Source of the DNA: Clostridiaceae bacterium
GTDB taxonomy: Bacteria > Bacillota > Clostridia > DSM-8532
Length of the DNA stretch: 64,000 nt
Direction of reading: 5' to 3'
Assembly: GCA_012521105.1 (NCBI GenBank)
Contig: JAAYNA010000039.1
Coordinates: 1 to 64,000 of the forward strand
Positions 17,605-27,706 of the stretch are shown here, in pieces (positions within the stretch are counted from its first letter, which is position 1; each line of letters opens with the position of its first letter). A program made the position numbers and the translations under genes. A model generated the notes under the pieces. The model had not been told where the DNA came from. It worked only from the letters and a program-made list of their open reading frames with translations, and did no database searches.

Positions 17605-18768
17605 TTATCGTATACGAACTTCTGCATTAGGAGGTACAATTTGAATCCATGTCTGACCGGGATTTATGGTTATCTCATTTTTATTTTCATCAAGGTACCT
17701 GGTTTGGGAAGTACGGAAGGTTTTTATCCAGGTAATGTCCTGTTTTACACCATTACTTATATAATACCCTTTTCCGCTGCCCGTTGTATTTAAATGCTGT
17801 CTGCCGTATTTATCCCCTTCTATTGGTTTATTATCAACAAACAGGATTATTATATTCTTGGCACGGATGGTCTTATTTGTATTCCTGTCTATATGAAATT
17901 CGCCAAGGCGGGTTCTTTTATAGTTTTTCGCTTCTTCATCATAATAATATCCACATGTACTGTTAATACTGTATTTAATAAATATCTCCTTTGCACTTTC
18001 GCCATTTTCATAGTTAACATCTTCAGTGTTATAAGTTAGAGGAAAGTTTTTTTCCGTCGATAAAGAATAGTCGGATTTTTCAAGGAATTTATTTATTCTT
18101 TCACGATTAGTATACGTATCATGGTAATTTGATCTGTCATTGGTCAGATCCCAAAAGACCCCATAAGCATTTGACATAACACCGTCTATGTTATCTATTT
18201 TATATAGTTCCAGATCACGGTAGGCATAATCGCTCCATCCTACATGCGTATAAATAGAGTCATATTCCATTGCATAATCCAGGAAGTAATGTCTTGCACT
18301 TCTGACAGGTCCAATGTAGTCGGGCAGATTATCCCAAAATAATGCCATATATCTTGTGTCGCCATACTCGACAAGAGCTTCATACACTATCTGCGCCTGC
18401 CCTAAGCCTCCCTGAGGCAGTACTTCGCTTCCTTCATTATCAATCATAACAGCTACAGGTCTTGTCCCCTCCTTCGGAAAATCAAAGTCTATTGCTTTTT
18501 TCACAGGCGTTGGAGAAGGGGTAATGTTACTGTCTTCAATATTTTCATCGCCTTCAGATTCTGCATCTTCACTTCCATGTTCCAGGTCTTCAGTACCGGA
18601 CGGTTCAGGTTCAGGAGAAACATCTACATCGGATATGGCTGTGTCAGGAGTGTTGCTACGTTTTATCGCTTGGGCAATAAAAAAGGTGGTAGCTGCACTG
18701 ACAACAAATAATAAAGCAATAAGTATAACCACACCCCTTTTATTTAACTTAATTCTAATCTTCTTCAT
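17605..18768 (-). CDS. DUF3048 (YerB-like) membrane-anchored protein
   Basis: 387-aa protein with one N-terminal membrane helix (VVILIALLFVVSAATTFFIA) and an acidic, Ser/Glu-rich linker, followed by the DUF3048 region (RPVAVMIDNEGSEVLPQGGL, GDTRYMALFWDN, GPVRSARHYFLDYA) and a C-terminal second DUF3048 domain. It is probably exposed outside the membrane; the family function is not established. The ATG at 18768 follows GGGGGTTTATAT and is preferred over an upstream in-frame ATG. It has no close operon partner. Confidence 0.88.
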   Translation of the reverse strand: MKKIRIKLNKRGVVILIALLFVVSAATTFFIAQAIKRSNTPDTAISDVDVSPEPEPSGTEDLEHGSEDAESEGDENIEDSNITPSPTPVKKAIDFDFPKEGTRPVAVMIDNEGSEVLPQGGLGQAQIVYEALVEYGDTRYMALFWDNLPDYIGPVRSARHYFLDYAMEYDSIYTHVGWSDYAYRDLELYKIDNIDGVMSNAYGVFWDLTNDRSNYHDTYTNRERINKFLEKSDYSLSTEKNFPLTYNTEDVNYENGESAKEIFIKYSINSTCGYYYDEEAKNYKRTRLGEFHIDRNTNKTIRAKNIIILFVDNKPIEGDKYGRQHLNTTGSGKGYYISNGVKQDITWIKTFRTSQTRYLDENKNEITINPGQTWIQIVPPNAEVRIR

Positions 18769-19081
18769 ATATAAACCCCCATAAAAAAATAAGGATGATA
18801 AAGCAGTTATCATTTCTCTATCATCAATTATAACCTATGGAATTTGAAGGTCAACCTTATATTGCTTAGTCAATTTATGACAGCAATATTCTATCAGAGC
18901 AAAGGCCAAGCCAAACTGTTTGATAATCATATGTATTTAAATATAAAACTTCATAAAGTTACGTTTTTTTGTGGTTACAAAATTTATTTAGCAAAAAGTG
19001 TAACAAAATAAGGATAAAACTGTTTATATTATATAAACCAATATTTAACTAATATGTAAATTTGAAACGAGATGAGCGATT

Positions 19082-19156
19082 ATGGTCTATATTAGATCAC
19101 CGGATAGAGTAGTATTTGAATCAGCTTTTATATTCGCCTCAAATAAGTATCAATAA
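19082..19156 (+). CDS. Possible 24-aa small protein before a hairpin
   Basis: ATG to TAA, reading MVYIRSPDRVVFESAFIFAS and four more residues. Its stop codon lies at the foot of a good hairpin (19155-19187), so a short transcript ending there would end just after the frame. No convincing ribosome site precedes the ATG and no homologue is recognised. The rest of the gap between 18769 and 19266 is AT-rich and shows nothing else. Confidence 0.25.
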   Translation: MVYIRSPDRVVFESAFIFASNKYQ

Positions 19157-19187
19157 ACACTTTCTGATATGTAATCAGAAGGTGTTT
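19155..19187 (+). terminator. Hairpin, terminator-like
   Basis: AAACACTTTCTGAT and ATCAGAAGGTGTTT pair over 14 positions with one G-U and a 5-base loop. The following bases (AAATGCTTATTTT) are a weak T tract. Confidence 0.5.
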
Positions 19188-19266
19188 AAATGCTTATTTT
19201 AATTATCTTCTTAAATTGTCGATAATGGTTGAAAATAAATAACACAATTATTCTTTGGAGGTTAAA

Positions 19267-19653
19267 ATGAGGTCGCAACAAATACTTTTTTTAGTATGTC
19301 TAGGGCTTATGTGTCTTTTATCATCGTGTAACAAGCAGGAAAATATTTTTAATGATAATTTAAATGAAGAAACAGAGATTACAGAAAGTACCTCAGATTC
19401 ATTCGATGTTAACGTTCATATAAACATTAAAGTAGAATTGGATGAAAACCTGAAAAATGTGAATCCTGGCATTATAAAAGCTGCGAGGGAAGCAATGTTT
19501 AATTATCATTGTGATATGGCAAAGTATGTACATTACGATGGGTATGAGGTAAACAAATTCGTTAATATTTTCAATATAGAACAGAAAGATAATGTTAATT
19601 GGGAAGTTAAGTACAGAGTTAAACAAAATGAGAATGATTCACGTACAGCCTAA
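19267..19653 (+). CDS. Small secreted lipoprotein, unknown function
   Basis: 128-aa protein with a type II signal peptide: short basic start, hydrophobic core LFLVCLGLMCLL and lipobox LSSC. The mature part is acidic and predicted to be a small alpha/beta domain (VNVHINIKVELDENLKNVNP). No family is recognised. The ATG at 19267 follows GGAGG by five bases; an in-frame ATG at 19255 is less likely. A bidirectional terminator follows about 90 bases later. Confidence 0.7.
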   Translation: MRSQQILFLVCLGLMCLLSSCNKQENIFNDNLNEETEITESTSDSFDVNVHINIKVELDENLKNVNPGIIKAAREAMFNYHCDMAKYVHYDGYEVNKFVNIFNIEQKDNVNWEVKYRVKQNENDSRTA

Positions 19654-19746
19654 TAATAGTAGAAAAGCAAAAGTCAGACAGTTATAAAGGGTATATTATA
19701 CATTCCAGCCCACCACTTAAAGGAGATGAAACATTATAAAAAAATG

Positions 19747-19785
19747 AGCTATCTCAAATTTTTGCTTTGAGATAGCTTCATTTTA
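19747..19785. terminator. Bidirectional terminator
   Basis: AGCTATCTCAAA and TTTGAGATAGCT form a perfect 12-bp stem with a 7-base loop, flanked by A-rich and T-rich sequence on opposite sides. It separates the converging lipoprotein gene and the DUF1292 gene. Confidence 0.8.
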
Positions 19786-19800
19786 TTGTCTCATTTAATT

Positions 19801-20118
19801 TTACTCTTCTTCCAAGGCTGCTTTCTGGAATGCATCAAAGACCCTTTGCTGTACATCTTCGTCTTCTTCTGCAATCAGGTAGTACTCGCCGTCATCGTCA
19901 TCGTATTCCAGCCTCATAATAACAACCTCTGCTTCATCCGTATCTTCATCATAATCATCCAGAGTCTGCATAATTGCGTATTCCTGATCATCTACTTTAA
20001 CAGATGCTAAAAACTCAACTTTTATAGTTTCTCCATTTTCACCTGTTAGTTCAATGATATTGTCCATTTCATCGTAATCATGCTGATGACCGCATTCGTT
20101 GCATTTGTTATCCGGCAT
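19801..20118 (-). CDS. DUF1292 family protein (YrzB-like)
   Basis: 105-aa very acidic protein. The core DNIIELTGENGETIKVEFLA...YAIMQTLD...VVIMRLEYDDDDGEYYL matches DUF1292. A short Cys/His start (CNECGHQHD) is an added possible metal site not present in all members. DUF1292 genes usually follow ruvX, as here, and function is unknown. Confidence 0.88.
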   Translation of the reverse strand: MPDNKCNECGHQHDYDEMDNIIELTGENGETIKVEFLASVKVDDQEYAIMQTLDDYDEDTDEAEVVIMRLEYDDDDGEYYLIAEEDEDVQQRVFDAFQKAALEEE

Positions 20119-20184
20119 AAAATAACCTCCTTTATTTACCAGCCTACCAGCCGGTTATTGTGCCTGCCATAGCAGCAGGGTTCT

Positions 20185-20607
20185 TTAAGACATTTTCCGG
20201 GCGTCCATATAACTTTGCAGTATAATGGAAGCCGCCATCTGATCAATTTTTCCTTTGTGTTTTTTGCTGTTGATTCCCATTTCAATCAAAGCTTGCCGTG
20301 ATTGTACAGTGGAAAGTCTTTCATCCCACGGGATTACGCTTACACCGGGTATATGGTTTTTTAATTTTTCAATAAACTTTTGCGTTCTATGTCCCCGTTC
20401 ACCAACGGTACCATTCATGTTTTCGGGAAACCCGACAACAATTGTATTGCAGGAATAATACTCGGTGAGTTCTTTAATCCTTTCAAGGGGTTTTTTCCAT
20501 TCCTTGTTCCAATGGATGGTTTCAAGCGCCTGAGCTGTAATCCCTAAAGGATCACTTACTGCAACACCTATTCTTGCTTCACCAAAGTCTATACCCAGTA
20601 TTCGCAT
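20185..20607 (-). CDS. ruvX: Putative Holliday junction resolvase RuvX/YqgF
   Basis: 140-aa RNase H-fold protein implicated in pre-16S rRNA processing and Holliday junction cleavage. Motifs: GIDFGEARIGVAVSDP, VVGFPENMNGTVGERG, WDERLSTVQS. The ATG at 20607 follows GGAGG and gives the normal family length. It is followed by the DUF1292 gene (the alaS-ireB-ruvX-yrzB cluster of Firmicutes), but alaS and ireB are not in this window. Confidence 0.93.
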   Translation of the reverse strand: MRILGIDFGEARIGVAVSDPLGITAQALETIHWNKEWKKPLERIKELTEYYSCNTIVVGFPENMNGTVGERGHRTQKFIEKLKNHIPGVSVIPWDERLSTVQSRQALIEMGINSKKHKGKIDQMAASIILQSYMDARKMS

Positions 20608-20671
20608 AAATCCTCCCATATATACAACGAATGCTTCCCACCCTATCGTTTTATGATATATTAGTTATTAG

Positions 20672-22312
20672 TTATTTGTCAATCAAAATCATACTTTCTT
20701 CCCAAAAATCCGGTGCTTCAAAACCCAGAAGATTTGCAACCGTTGCAGCAATATTAGCAAGTCCAAAATCTCCACTTTTAAGCGTGTATTTATTATTATT
20801 TAAATTATCGTAAAGGATAAAAGGAACCTTGCTGAGTGTATGGCTGGTTTTTGCTTTAATTACCCCGTTTTCATCCAGTTTAGCCTTGCCGTTTTTATCG
20901 GTTTCAAACATTTCATCTGCGTTTCCGTGGTCGGCAGTTATAATTGCCATTCCACCCAGTTCGTCTACGACCGACAGTATACGTTTAAGGCATAAATCCA
21001 CAGTTTCTACGGCAATTCTTGCTGCAAGGAAATTCCCGGTGTGGCCTACCATATCTCCATTGGGGAAGTTAACCCTTACAAAACGATACTTATTAGTGCG
21101 CATTTCTTCAATGAGCTTGTCGGTAATTTCAGCAGCCTTCATCCATGGACGTTCCTCAAAAGGTACAACATCCGACGGAATTTCTATATAGGTTTCCAGC
21201 TTATCATCAAACTTTCCGCTTCTGTTTCCATTCCAGAAATAGGTAACATGCCCGTATTTCTGAGTCTCTGAAATAGCAAGCTGTGTAACTCCCGATTTAC
21301 ACAAATGCTCTCCCAGTGTATTTTTTATCTCCGGTGGCGGTACCAGGAATCTTTTCGGAATATGAAGATCTCCGTCATATTCCAGCATACCTGCATAGAC
21401 CACTTTTGGATATCTTTTTCTGTCGAACTTTGTGAATTCCTCTTCCTCAAAGGCACGGCTTATTTCGATAGCCCTGTCGCCACGGAAATTAAAGAAAATA
21501 ACACTGTCATTATCGTTTATTGTGCCAACAGGATTACCATTTTCAGCAATTACAAAAGGAGGCAGATCCTGATCAATGGCATGGGTTTCGGCTCGAAGAG
21601 TTTCTATGGCTTCTCTTGCTGACGAAAATTGCCTGCCTTCTCCAAGCACATGGGTTTCCCAGCCCTTTTCAACCATTCCCCAGTTTGCTTCATACCTGTC
21701 CATTGTTATTTTCATACGGCCACCGCCGCTTGCAATTCTTGCATCAAATTCCTGTGATCTGATTTCGGCAAGGAAATCTTCAAATGGGTTAACATAATCA
21801 AGCGCTGAAGTTTCACCTACATCCCTGCCATCAAGGAGTATGTGTACACGAACCCTTTTAATACCCTCTTTCTTTGCCCGGCTTATCATGGCTTTCAGAT
21901 GGTCAATGTGGGAATGAACATTACCGTCACTGAATAATCCAATAAAATGCAGTGTTGAGTTGTGTTTCAGCACATTTTCGGTAATATTGCGCCATGTCTT
22001 ACCTTCAAACATTTTACCCGTTGCAATGGCCTCATTAACGAGCTTTGCACCCTGACTATATATTTGACCAGCGCCAATAGCATTATGGCCAACTTCAGAA
22101 TTACCCATATCCTCATCGGTGGGTAAACCTACTGCAGCACCGTGAGCTTTTATCAGAGTATTAGGATATTGCTTTAACAGTCTGTCAAGGTTTGGTGTGT
22201 AAGCATGGTATACAGCATTTCCTTCGGTTTTTTCAGATATGCCAATCCCGTCCATAACTATTACAACAACAGGACCCTTGTAACCATCAAAATTATTAAG
22301 CTTTTTCAGCAT
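20672..22312 (-). CDS. gpmI: 2,3-bisphosphoglycerate-independent phosphoglycerate mutase
   Basis: Manganese-dependent mutase of lower glycolysis. In the 546-aa protein, DGIGIS (21-26) supplies a metal ligand, NSEVGH with Ser72 is the phosphorylated nucleophile, and DGRDVGETSA and ITADHGNADEM hold further metal ligands. The ATG at 22312 has GGAGG eight bases upstream and is preferred over the open frame that continues to 22390. It is downstream of the pgk-tpi gene, with a terminator between them. Confidence 0.96.
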   Translation of the reverse strand: MLKKLNNFDGYKGPVVVIVMDGIGISEKTEGNAVYHAYTPNLDRLLKQYPNTLIKAHGAAVGLPTDEDMGNSEVGHNAIGAGQIYSQGAKLVNEAIATGKMFEGKTWRNITENVLKHNSTLHFIGLFSDGNVHSHIDHLKAMISRAKKEGIKRVRVHILLDGRDVGETSALDYVNPFEDFLAEIRSQEFDARIASGGGRMKITMDRYEANWGMVEKGWETHVLGEGRQFSSAREAIETLRAETHAIDQDLPPFVIAENGNPVGTINDNDSVIFFNFRGDRAIEISRAFEEEEFTKFDRKRYPKVVYAGMLEYDGDLHIPKRFLVPPPEIKNTLGEHLCKSGVTQLAISETQKYGHVTYFWNGNRSGKFDDKLETYIEIPSDVVPFEERPWMKAAEITDKLIEEMRTNKYRFVRVNFPNGDMVGHTGNFLAARIAVETVDLCLKRILSVVDELGGMAIITADHGNADEMFETDKNGKAKLDENGVIKAKTSHTLSKVPFILYDNLNNNKYTLKSGDFGLANIAATVANLLGFEAPDFWEESMILIDK

Positions 22313-22346
22313 ATTGTAAACCTCCAGGTAATTTATAGTTTTATTG

Positions 22347-22371
22347 AAAAAACCCTCCGTTATCCGGAGGG
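22347..22371 (-). terminator. Terminator after pgk-tpi
   Basis: On the minus strand CCCTCCG-GATAA-CGGAGGG followed by six Ts; it sits in the pgk-tpi/gpmI gap and would partly or fully separate the two transcripts. Confidence 0.85.
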
Positions 22372-22390
22372 CCGGAATCTTAATGTTCAT

Positions 22391-24340
22391 CTATGCCTTA
22401 TTATAATTTACTATTGTTACGTATTCGTCAAGTTTCAGGCTGGCTCCTCCAATTAAGCCACCGTCAATATTCGGCATATCAAACAGCTCTGCAGCATTGG
22501 AAGCTTTAACACTTCCTCCGTATAATATTCGGATACTTTCGGAGGTTTCTTCATCATACAGTTCTTTTACCAGTTCACGTATTACAAAGCATGCCTCTTC
22601 AGCCTGATCAGTTGTCGCTGTTTTTCCGGTACCAATAGCCCAAATGGGTTCATAAGCAATAACAAGGTTTTTAACCTGCTCTTTTGAAAGGCCAAGAAGG
22701 GCTATTTTAACCTGGTAACGGATATGCTCCTTTGTAACACCCTGCTCTCTCTGAGTAAGGCTTTCACCACAGCAGATAATAGGGGTCATGCCTGCATTCA
22801 ATATCGCGTGTGCTTTCTTATTAACAGACTCATCTGTTTCAGCATAGTATTCTCTGCGTTCTGAGTGACCAATAATCACATATTGAACACCAAGCTCCTT
22901 AAGCATCTGGCATGAAATTTCACCAGTATATGCACCGCTTTCTTCCCAATGTACATTCTGAGCTGCAACCTTAATATTGGTACCCTTGCATGCTTCAGCA
23001 ACTGCAGGTATTACAACATAAGGAACACCGACAACTATTTCTGTTTCAGCATCCTTAACTTTATCCTTTAAGTTCTGAATAAACTCCACAGCTTCTTTTA
23101 GAGTCTTATTCATTTTCCAGTTTCCCGCAGCCATTATCACCCTATTTTTTTTTTCCATCAAGCAAGCAATGCCAGGTAGTTCTTTTCCTTCGAGGAATTC
23201 GAGGGAAGCACCACCACCGGTGGATATATGAGTAATCTTGTCAGCAAAGCCAAGTTGTTCAACTGCTGCAGCAGAATCCCCGCCTCCTACGATGGATATT
23301 GCGCCAGACTCTGCAACAGCTTCTGCAACTTTCTTTGTTCCGTTTGCAAACCTGGGGAATTCAAATACGCCCATTGGTCCGTTCCAAACAATGGTTCCTG
23401 CTTTTTTAATTTCTTCACTGAACTTTTCTATGGTTGTAGCACCGATATCCATGCCCATCCATCCGTCGGGTATATCGTTGGAGGATACTTCCTTACTCTC
23501 AGTGTCAGCATTGAATTCCTTGCCCACAACATTGCTAATGGGAAGCAGCAGGTTAACACCTTTCTTTTCAGCTTTTTCCATAAGTTCTTTTGCAAGATCC
23601 AGCTTGTCATCTTCACAGATTGAGTTTCCTATATTATATCCTTTAGCCTTAAGGAAGGTGTAAGCCATCCCGCCACCAATGATCAGGGAATTAACCTTTT
23701 CAAGCAGGTTTTCAATAACTGTTATTTTGTCTGAAACCTTTGCACCGCCTAAAATTGCAACGAATGGCCTTTCGGGGTTGGATAAGGCTTTGCCCATTAA
23801 ATCTATTTCCTTTTTGATTAAATAACCCGATACCGCAGGCAAATAATCAGCCAAACCTGCAGTGGAAGCATGAGCACGGTGAGCTGTTCCAAAGGCGTCA
23901 TTTACAAAAATATCAGCCATTGATGCCAATTCTTTTGCGAATTCGGGATCATTTTTTGTTTCTTCCTTATGAAAACGAACATTCTCCAGTAAAAGAACCT
24001 GACCTTCCTTCAGTTCTTCTGCTTTTGTCTTTGCGTCTTCACCAATTACATCTTTTGCAAGTATAACTTCCTGCCCTAAAAGCTCGCTAAGCCTGATCGC
24101 TGTTGGTTTCATGCTAAACTTGGGTTCAAACCCTGATTTAGGGCGGCCAAGGTGGGATACAAGAATTACTTTTGCACCGTTTTCAATAAGGTATTTTATA
24201 GTAGGCAGTGCAGCTACAATTCTTTTATCATCGGTTATATTTCCTTCACTGTCCAGCGGAACGTTAAAATCAACCCTGGTTATGACCCTTTTACCCTTAA
24301 CATCAATGTCCTCTATACTCATTTTATTGTACATGCCCAT
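22391..24340 (-). CDS. Phosphoglycerate kinase-triosephosphate isomerase fusion
   Basis: One open frame joins PGK and TPI. PGK (residues 1-394) shows [41 protein letters not shown] and the C-terminal [34 protein letters not shown] (from about residue 395, 255 residues) has NWKMN with the catalytic Lys, [11 protein letters not shown] with the catalytic His and [10 protein letters not shown] with the catalytic Glu. Both parts are full length. A fused PGK-TPI is known from Thermotoga maritima. The junction codons are ATG GAA AAA AAA AAT AGG: an A10 run (23145-23154) followed by TAG in one alternative frame and TGA in the other. The start at 24340 follows GGAGATGGGAG. Since other genes here carry homopolymer indels, the A10 length should be checked. 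Confidence 0.9.
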   Translation of the reverse strand: MGMYNKMSIEDIDVKGKRVITRVDFNVPLDSEGNITDDKRIVAALPTIKYLIENGAKVILVSHLGRPKSGFEPKFSMKPTAIRLSELLGQEVILAKDVIGEDAKTKAEELKEGQVLLLENVRFHKEETKNDPEFAKELASMADIFVNDAFGTAHRAHASTAGLADYLPAVSGYLIKKEIDLMGKALSNPERPFVAILGGAKVSDKITVIENLLEKVNSLIIGGGMAYTFLKAKGYNIGNSICEDDKLDLAKELMEKAEKKGVNLLLPISNVVGKEFNADTESKEVSSNDIPDGWMGMDIGATTIEKFSEEIKKAGTIVWNGPMGVFEFPRFANGTKKVAEAVAESGAISIVGGGDSAAAVEQLGFADKITHISTGGGASLEFLEGKELPGIACLMEKKNRVIMAAGNWKMNKTLKEAVEFIQNLKDKVKDAETEIVVGVPYVVIPAVAEACKGTNIKVAAQNVHWEESGAYTGEISCQMLKELGVQYVIIGHSERREYYAETDESVNKKAHAILNAGMTPIICCGESLTQREQGVTKEHIRYQVKIALLGLSKEQVKNLVIAYEPIWAIGTGKTATTDQAEEACFVIRELVKELYDEETSESIRILYGGSVKASNAAELFDMPNIDGGLIGGASLKLDEYVTIVNYNKA

Positions 24341-24422
24341 TATTCTCCCATCTCCTTTATCAATCAATATTCGGAAAATACCTGTCAAAATATTTATTAT
24401 CTGTCATTATCCTTAATTTAAA

Positions 24423-24446
24423 CAGGCATCCTTTTAAGGATGCCTG
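24423..24446 (-). terminator. Hairpin after gap
   Basis: CAGGCATCCTT and AAGGATGCCTG form a perfect 11-bp stem with a two-base loop between gap and pgk-tpi. The U tract after it is short (TTTAAATT), so some read-through is likely. Confidence 0.7.
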
Positions 24447-24466
24447 ACATGAACCAAAAAGTTAAA

Positions 24467-25578
<1,112 letters not shown>

Positions 25579-25620
25579 GTACAATCAGGTAAAAATTTGA
25601 TAGTATGCCAACAAGCATAT

Positions 25621-26421
25621 TCAGCACTTTTTACAACTCCGCTGCCTGTTACTTTCGTACATAAGTATGGAAGCTGCCACTGCCGCATTAAAGGACTCAG
25701 CCCCTCCAGGCATCGGGATTTTAACAAATTCTGAAGATTTTTTATTGAAACATTCTGATATACCACTTCCCTCATTACCAATCACTATAAAGAAATTACC
25801 CGATAAATCTATACTGAAACACGGCTTAGCATTCTCAAGCCTTGAAGAAATCACCCGTATTGAGTTTTCCCCGCAAAAGGCAAAAATATCTTCTGATTTT
25901 ATATTTTCCAATACCGGTATATAAAAAATTGAACCCATTGTAGAACGCAAAACTTTCCCGTTAAAAAGGTCAACTGTTCCTTCAGTTGCTATAACCGCAT
26001 CAAAACCCAATGCATGGGCAGATCTGATCATAGTCCCTGCATTTCCGGGATCCTGTATTGAATCTAAAATCAAACCTCTAAATCCTTTTTTATAGATAGT
26101 TTCAAATCTATGCTCATAGGTCCGGACAACCGCAAGAACACCCTGTGGCGAATCGGTCTCGGCAATATGCAGAAATAATTCATAAGGTACTTCATATAGC
26201 TGCACTTCTGAACTTAATTTGCTTACCAGCTCATTTCTATATTTCTTATCGGTATGGTCCGAGAAAAAAACTTTCTCAATTACCGCGCCCGAAGAAACAG
26301 CCTCATTGAGGAACCTGTATCCTTCAATAATAAACTTTCGCAATTTCCTGCGATACTTTTTATCCTTTAAAGAAATAGCCTCTTTAATTGTTTTATTTTG
26401 GCGGCTTTTAACAAGTTGCAT
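25621..26421 (-). CDS. TrmH/SpoU-family rRNA methyltransferase
   Basis: 2'-O-ribose methyltransferase, probably for 23S rRNA. The 266-aa protein has an N-terminal substrate-binding domain (EGYRFLNEAV) and the SPOUT trefoil-knot motifs LDSIQDPGNAGTMIRSAHALG, IVIGNEGSGIS and SFNAAVAASILMYE. The exact target nucleotide is unclear. Confidence 0.9.
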   Translation of the reverse strand: MQLVKSRQNKTIKEAISLKDKKYRRKLRKFIIEGYRFLNEAVSSGAVIEKVFFSDHTDKKYRNELVSKLSSEVQLYEVPYELFLHIAETDSPQGVLAVVRTYEHRFETIYKKGFRGLILDSIQDPGNAGTMIRSAHALGFDAVIATEGTVDLFNGKVLRSTMGSIFYIPVLENIKSEDIFAFCGENSIRVISSRLENAKPCFSIDLSGNFFIVIGNEGSGISECFNKKSSEFVKIPMPGGAESFNAAVAASILMYESNRQRSCKKC

Positions 26422-26493
26422 AGTAACCCCTGTGTATTACACCATCAGACTTTTTTATGCTCAAATATGGAGTTCATTTTTATTGTTACCTCT

Positions 26494-27606
26494 TTATACC
26501 TTTGGATAACCCCATTCTTTGAATGTAAAGTCATACCGTTTAGATATTTTCTGCATCAATTTCGGATCTATTTTATATCTGTTTGGTCTGTAGCCTTTTT
26601 GTGATTCAATATATTTCTCAATACGAGGTCTTGCCTTTTCAAAACCTTCAAAGCCAAGTTTTTTATAAATCATTTCAATATTACTCAAAGGATCTTTTAC
26701 AACATCCTCATAACGCACTTCTACCAGGTTGCCTTCAGGGATCAGATGCTTTTCTTCAAAAAATTTCTTGTACATGTTCACATAAATATCCAGTTGAACT
26801 TCATCTGCTTCTTCATCAGGGATGGGTTTTTGTAATTCAAACACCGGGAAGAATTTTTCGTAAAGCCTTTTCGTTGATACATATACTTTATATGGGTTTC
26901 TGTATATGTGAATAAACTTGGCGTTTGGAAATAATTCCAGCAGTTGCTTAACCCTGCTTGTATTTGTTGGGCTCTTTAATAAAAGCCTTTTCCCTTTTAA
27001 CTGATATGTTACTTTTTTTAATATAAAAAGGTATTTTTCCTTCCATTCTTTTATTTCTTCTTCAGACATATCCTTAAAATATGCATATTTTTGGTATTTC
27101 AAATGATTCCTCGGAAAAAAGCACAGGTGATAGTTTGAGATTGTAGACATATTAGCTATGGCAAACTCTTCTTCCTGCGATGAGATAGTATCCAAAGGAA
27201 CATTGTCCATATGCCGGTTTTTTGGGAGTACTTTACTTAAAACCCACTCAAGAGCTTTATAGCAACTGAGAAACATATTCGGGCAAAAACAATGAATAGC
27301 GTTTGTTACCCCAAACTGCTCATCCTGAGAAAGCATATTTACAAGATAGGTAGTTCCGCTGCGCCAATGTCCCAGAACAAAAACAGGTTCTAAATCTATC
27401 TTTGTTTTTTTAACCTTTATATCGAAAAGGAGCTTTTCTATAAGACGTACAGGTGTAAGCAAAATTATTACAATGGTAATGTATATAAACTTAGGAAGAC
27501 TCTTCCAATAAATAGGTTTATCTCTGTTTTGCCAGAGTAACTTTATCCAGTTACTTAAAGAACATCCAAGCAGAAACTGGATTGATAAATCCCTTATGTA
27601 TCCCAT
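26494..27606 (-). CDS. Sulfotransferase family protein
   Basis: 370-aa protein with the PAPS-binding phosphate loop GHWRSGTTYL (residues 79-88) and a 3'-phosphate region (IHIYRNPYKVYVSTKRL). It would transfer sulfate from PAPS to a hydroxyl or amine of a glycan or lipid. A hydrophobic segment at about residues 40-58 may attach it to the membrane. The acceptor is not evident: it lies between a SpoU methylase and holA, with no sulfate-activation or polysaccharide genes in the window. The start has AAGGAGAGCT upstream. Confidence 0.8.
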   Translation of the reverse strand: MGYIRDLSIQFLLGCSLSNWIKLLWQNRDKPIYWKSLPKFIYITIVIILLTPVRLIEKLLFDIKVKKTKIDLEPVFVLGHWRSGTTYLVNMLSQDEQFGVTNAIHCFCPNMFLSCYKALEWVLSKVLPKNRHMDNVPLDTISSQEEEFAIANMSTISNYHLCFFPRNHLKYQKYAYFKDMSEEEIKEWKEKYLFILKKVTYQLKGKRLLLKSPTNTSRVKQLLELFPNAKFIHIYRNPYKVYVSTKRLYEKFFPVFELQKPIPDEEADEVQLDIYVNMYKKFFEEKHLIPEGNLVEVRYEDVVKDPLSNIEMIYKKLGFEGFEKARPRIEKYIESQKGYRPNRYKIDPKLMQKISKRYDFTFKEWGYPKV

Positions 27607-27706
27607 AGCATAGCTCTCCTTTGCATACTGATTTAGTCTTTTGCCTGTACTGTCAAAACTGCTGTTGAAAGCACCTGAAAATTTTCATATATATAATATT
27701 ACCAAA

